A stretch of 16,351 bases of DNA from an uncultured Oscillospiraceae bacterium (lineage in GTDB: Bacteria; Bacillota; Clostridia; Oscillospirales; Acutalibacteraceae), in the NCBI GenBank assembly GCA_959596515.1, contig CAUFXR010000058.1, positions 1 to 16,351 on the forward strand, read 5' to 3'. The notes beneath the pieces are model-generated. The model saw only the letters and a program-made list of their open reading frames with translations, was not told where the DNA came from and searched no databases. Numbering within the stretch: the first letter of the stretch is position 1; every line of letters starts with the position of its first letter. Positions 15,315-16,351 of the stretch are shown here, piece after piece. Both the position numbers and the translations under genes were made by a program.

Positions 15315-15486
15315 GTACAACAAAGCAGAACAGTGTGTTCTCACCTGTGGGGTTTCGTCCGGCACGGGTCAATACAGAAAAATCCTTTTCTTAGGAAAGA
15401 TTTTTGGGTGTATTGTGCGCGGACGGAATATTCTGTCCGCGCTTTGTATTTTTCACAATTATTTGTTATTTTGGAGGTGCGTAACC
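15315..15486 (+). promoter_or_regulatory. L20-type autoregulatory leader of infC-rpmI-rplT
   Basis: The leader of about 170 bases has the layout of the Firmicute L20 leader. A first hairpin (ACAG...CTGT, about 15328-15347) is followed by the CCGGCACGGG segment. Next comes a long stem in which CAATACA and GAAAAATC (15370-15384) pair with GATTTTT and TGTATTG (15399-15415), and then a strong intrinsic terminator. In B. subtilis ribosomal protein L20 binds such a leader, which mimics its 23S rRNA site, and promotes premature termination. Position directly before infC, with rplT third in the operon, supports the same feedback here. Confidence 0.75.
15417..15453 (+). terminator. Intrinsic terminator (attenuator) in the infC leader
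   Basis: GCGCGGAC (15417-15424) pairs perfectly with GTCCGCGC (15435-15442). A G-U pair and GAAT/ATTC extend the top of the stem. TTTGTATTTTT follows directly. It lies 33 bases upstream of infC, so it acts as an attenuator rather than ending a gene. Confidence 0.85.
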
Positions 15487-16005
15487 ATCAGCAGCAAGGA
15501 ACTACAGATCAACGATGAGATCCGGGATAAGGAACTTCGCGTTATCGATACGGACGGTTCTCAGTTGGGTATTATGTCAGCTAGCGAGGCTCTGGATAAA
15601 GCGGCTGAAAGGAATCTTGACCTGGTTAAAATTTCCCCTATGGCGAAACCGCCAGTCTGTAAGATTATGGACTACGGGAAATATCGCTTTGAGCAGGCCA
15701 AACGGGAAAAGGAAGCCAGAAAAAATCAGCATATTGTTGATATTAAAGAGATCAGGCTTTCTCTTAATATTGATACTCATGATTTCAATACCAAGTTAGG
15801 GCATGCCAAGCGGTTTATTAACGAAGGGGATAAGGTAAAAGTATCTATTCGTTTCCGCGGCCGAGAGATGGGACATCCGGAACTTGGTTATGAGATTATG
15901 CGGAAATTCGCAGATTCTTGCGCTGAGTTCGCTAATATCGAAAAACCCGCTAAACTGGAAGGACGCAATATGTTGATGTTCCTTGCACCGAAACCGAAGA
16001 AGTAA
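15487..16005 (+). CDS. infC: Translation initiation factor IF-3, AUC start codon
   Basis: A 172-residue protein with the two IF-3 domains. The N-terminal domain starts ISSKELQINDEIRDKELRV and continues DGSQLGIMSASEALDKA; the linker is rich in Lys and Arg; the C-terminal domain has EIRLSLNIDTHDF and VSIRFRGREMGHPELG. IF-3 binds the 30S subunit, keeps it apart from 50S and checks the start codon. GGAGGT at 15474-15479 is followed after eight bases by ATC AGC AGC AAG, exactly where homologues begin, and no ATG, GTG or TTG lies at that distance. AUC (AUU in E. coli) makes infC sensitive to IF-3's own discrimination, a known autogenous control. An in-frame GTG at 15415 lies in the terminator and is unlikely. 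Confidence 0.93.
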   Translation: MSSKELQINDEIRDKELRVIDTDGSQLGIMSASEALDKAAERNLDLVKISPMAKPPVCKIMDYGKYRFEQAKREKEARKNQHIVDIKEIRLSLNIDTHDFNTKLGHAKRFINEGDKVKVSIRFRGREMGHPELGYEIMRKFADSCAEFANIEKPAKLEGRNMLMFLAPKPKK

Positions 16006-16030
16006 CATGATTTAAGGAGGAGCAAATACC

Positions 16031-16228
16031 ATGCCTAAGATTAAAACTCACAGCGGCGCAAAGAAGCGCTTCAAGCTTTCTAAAAATGGAAAAGTAATCC
16101 GCGCCCACGCTAACAAGTCCCACATTCTGAATAAGAAGACCACCAAGCGCAAGAGAGGCCTGAGAAAGACCACTGTAGCCGATAAGACCAATGTGGCCCA
16201 GGTAAAGCGTCTGGTTCCTTATAAATAA
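16031..16228 (+). CDS. rpmI: 50S ribosomal protein L35
   Basis: A 65-residue, very basic protein beginning MPKIKTHSGAKKRFKLSKNG and containing the HILNKKTTKRKRGLRK segment typical of L35. It is a component of the large ribosomal subunit. AAGGAGGAG lies upstream of the ATG, and the gene follows infC by 25 bases in the standard infC-rpmI-rplT order. Length is normal for the family. Confidence 0.97.
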   Translation: MPKIKTHSGAKKRFKLSKNGKVIRAHANKSHILNKKTTKRKRGLRKTTVADKTNVAQVKRLVPYK

Positions 16229-16280
16229 GGAAAACCTGTTTCCGGAACGAAAAATAACCATTATTTGGAGGTAAGATAGA

Positions 16281-16351
16281 ATGGCACGTGTAAAGGGTGC
16301 GTTAGCAACACGCAAAAGAAGAAAGAAGATTTTAAAGCTGGCCAAGGGCTA
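16281..16351 (+). CDS. rplT: 50S ribosomal protein L20, N-terminal fragment
   Basis: The first 23 codons are visible (MARVKGALATRKRRKKILKL, then AKG); the gene runs off the right edge. This basic N-terminal extension is typical of L20, which is needed early in 50S assembly and also represses its own operon through the leader at 15315-15486. TTGGAGGT lies about ten bases before the ATG. The 52 bases between rpmI and this gene contain a small GGAAA/TTTCC pairing only. Confidence 0.95.
   Translation, partial: MARVKGALATRKRRKKILKLAKG

Overview
This window looks like core chromosome of a low-to-mid GC Firmicute, most likely an anaerobic, endospore-forming member of class Clostridia. The evidence is a spoIIR gene, AddAB-type (not RecBCD) recombination genes, a V/A-type ATP synthase operon, the UPF0237/UPF0210 (ACT/PFL) pair, an infC-rpmI-rplT operon with an L20-type leader, and strong GGAGG ribosome binding sites with sigma-A-like promoters. 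I see no insertion sequence, phage gene, CRISPR array, tRNA or rRNA. Genus-level assignment is not possible from the sequence alone.

Layout. (1) Bases 1-1493, minus strand: the start of a V-type ATPase operon with a small coiled-coil stalk subunit, subunit C, and the first codons of subunit I, which runs off the left edge. Its promoter is at 1597-1625, and a long hairpin lies in its leader. (2) 1696-3352, minus strand: an ACT-domain protein followed by a PFL-family (UPF0210) protein, with a TTGACA/CATAAT promoter at 3402-3430. (3) 3353-3719: a divergent control region with a perfect 25-base palindrome abutting the promoter of the next gene and a structured leader. (4) 3720-7183, plus strand: a PHP phosphoesterase, then an Lrp/AsnC regulator and class I aminotransferase resembling B. 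subtilis AlaR-AlaT, then ispE. (5) 7189-7910: spoIIR, with a possible forespore (sigma-F) promoter laid over a terminator-like hairpin. (6) 7911-15179: a 374-base gene-free, hairpin-rich stretch followed by addB and addA, whose reading frames overlap. (7) 15180-16351: promoter, L20-type attenuator leader, infC with a probable AUC start codon, rpmI and the start of rplT.

The genes work in separate processes: ion-translocating ATPase, amino-acid/keto-acid metabolism with its own Lrp-type regulator, isoprenoid synthesis (IspE), sporulation signalling (SpoIIR), double-strand-break repair (AddAB) and translation (IF3, L35, L20). No undescribed multi-gene system stands out. The most interesting signals are regulatory: the spoIIR promoter/hairpin overlay, the long addAB leader, the palindromes near 3525 and 4575, the V-ATPase leader hairpin and the AUC start of infC.
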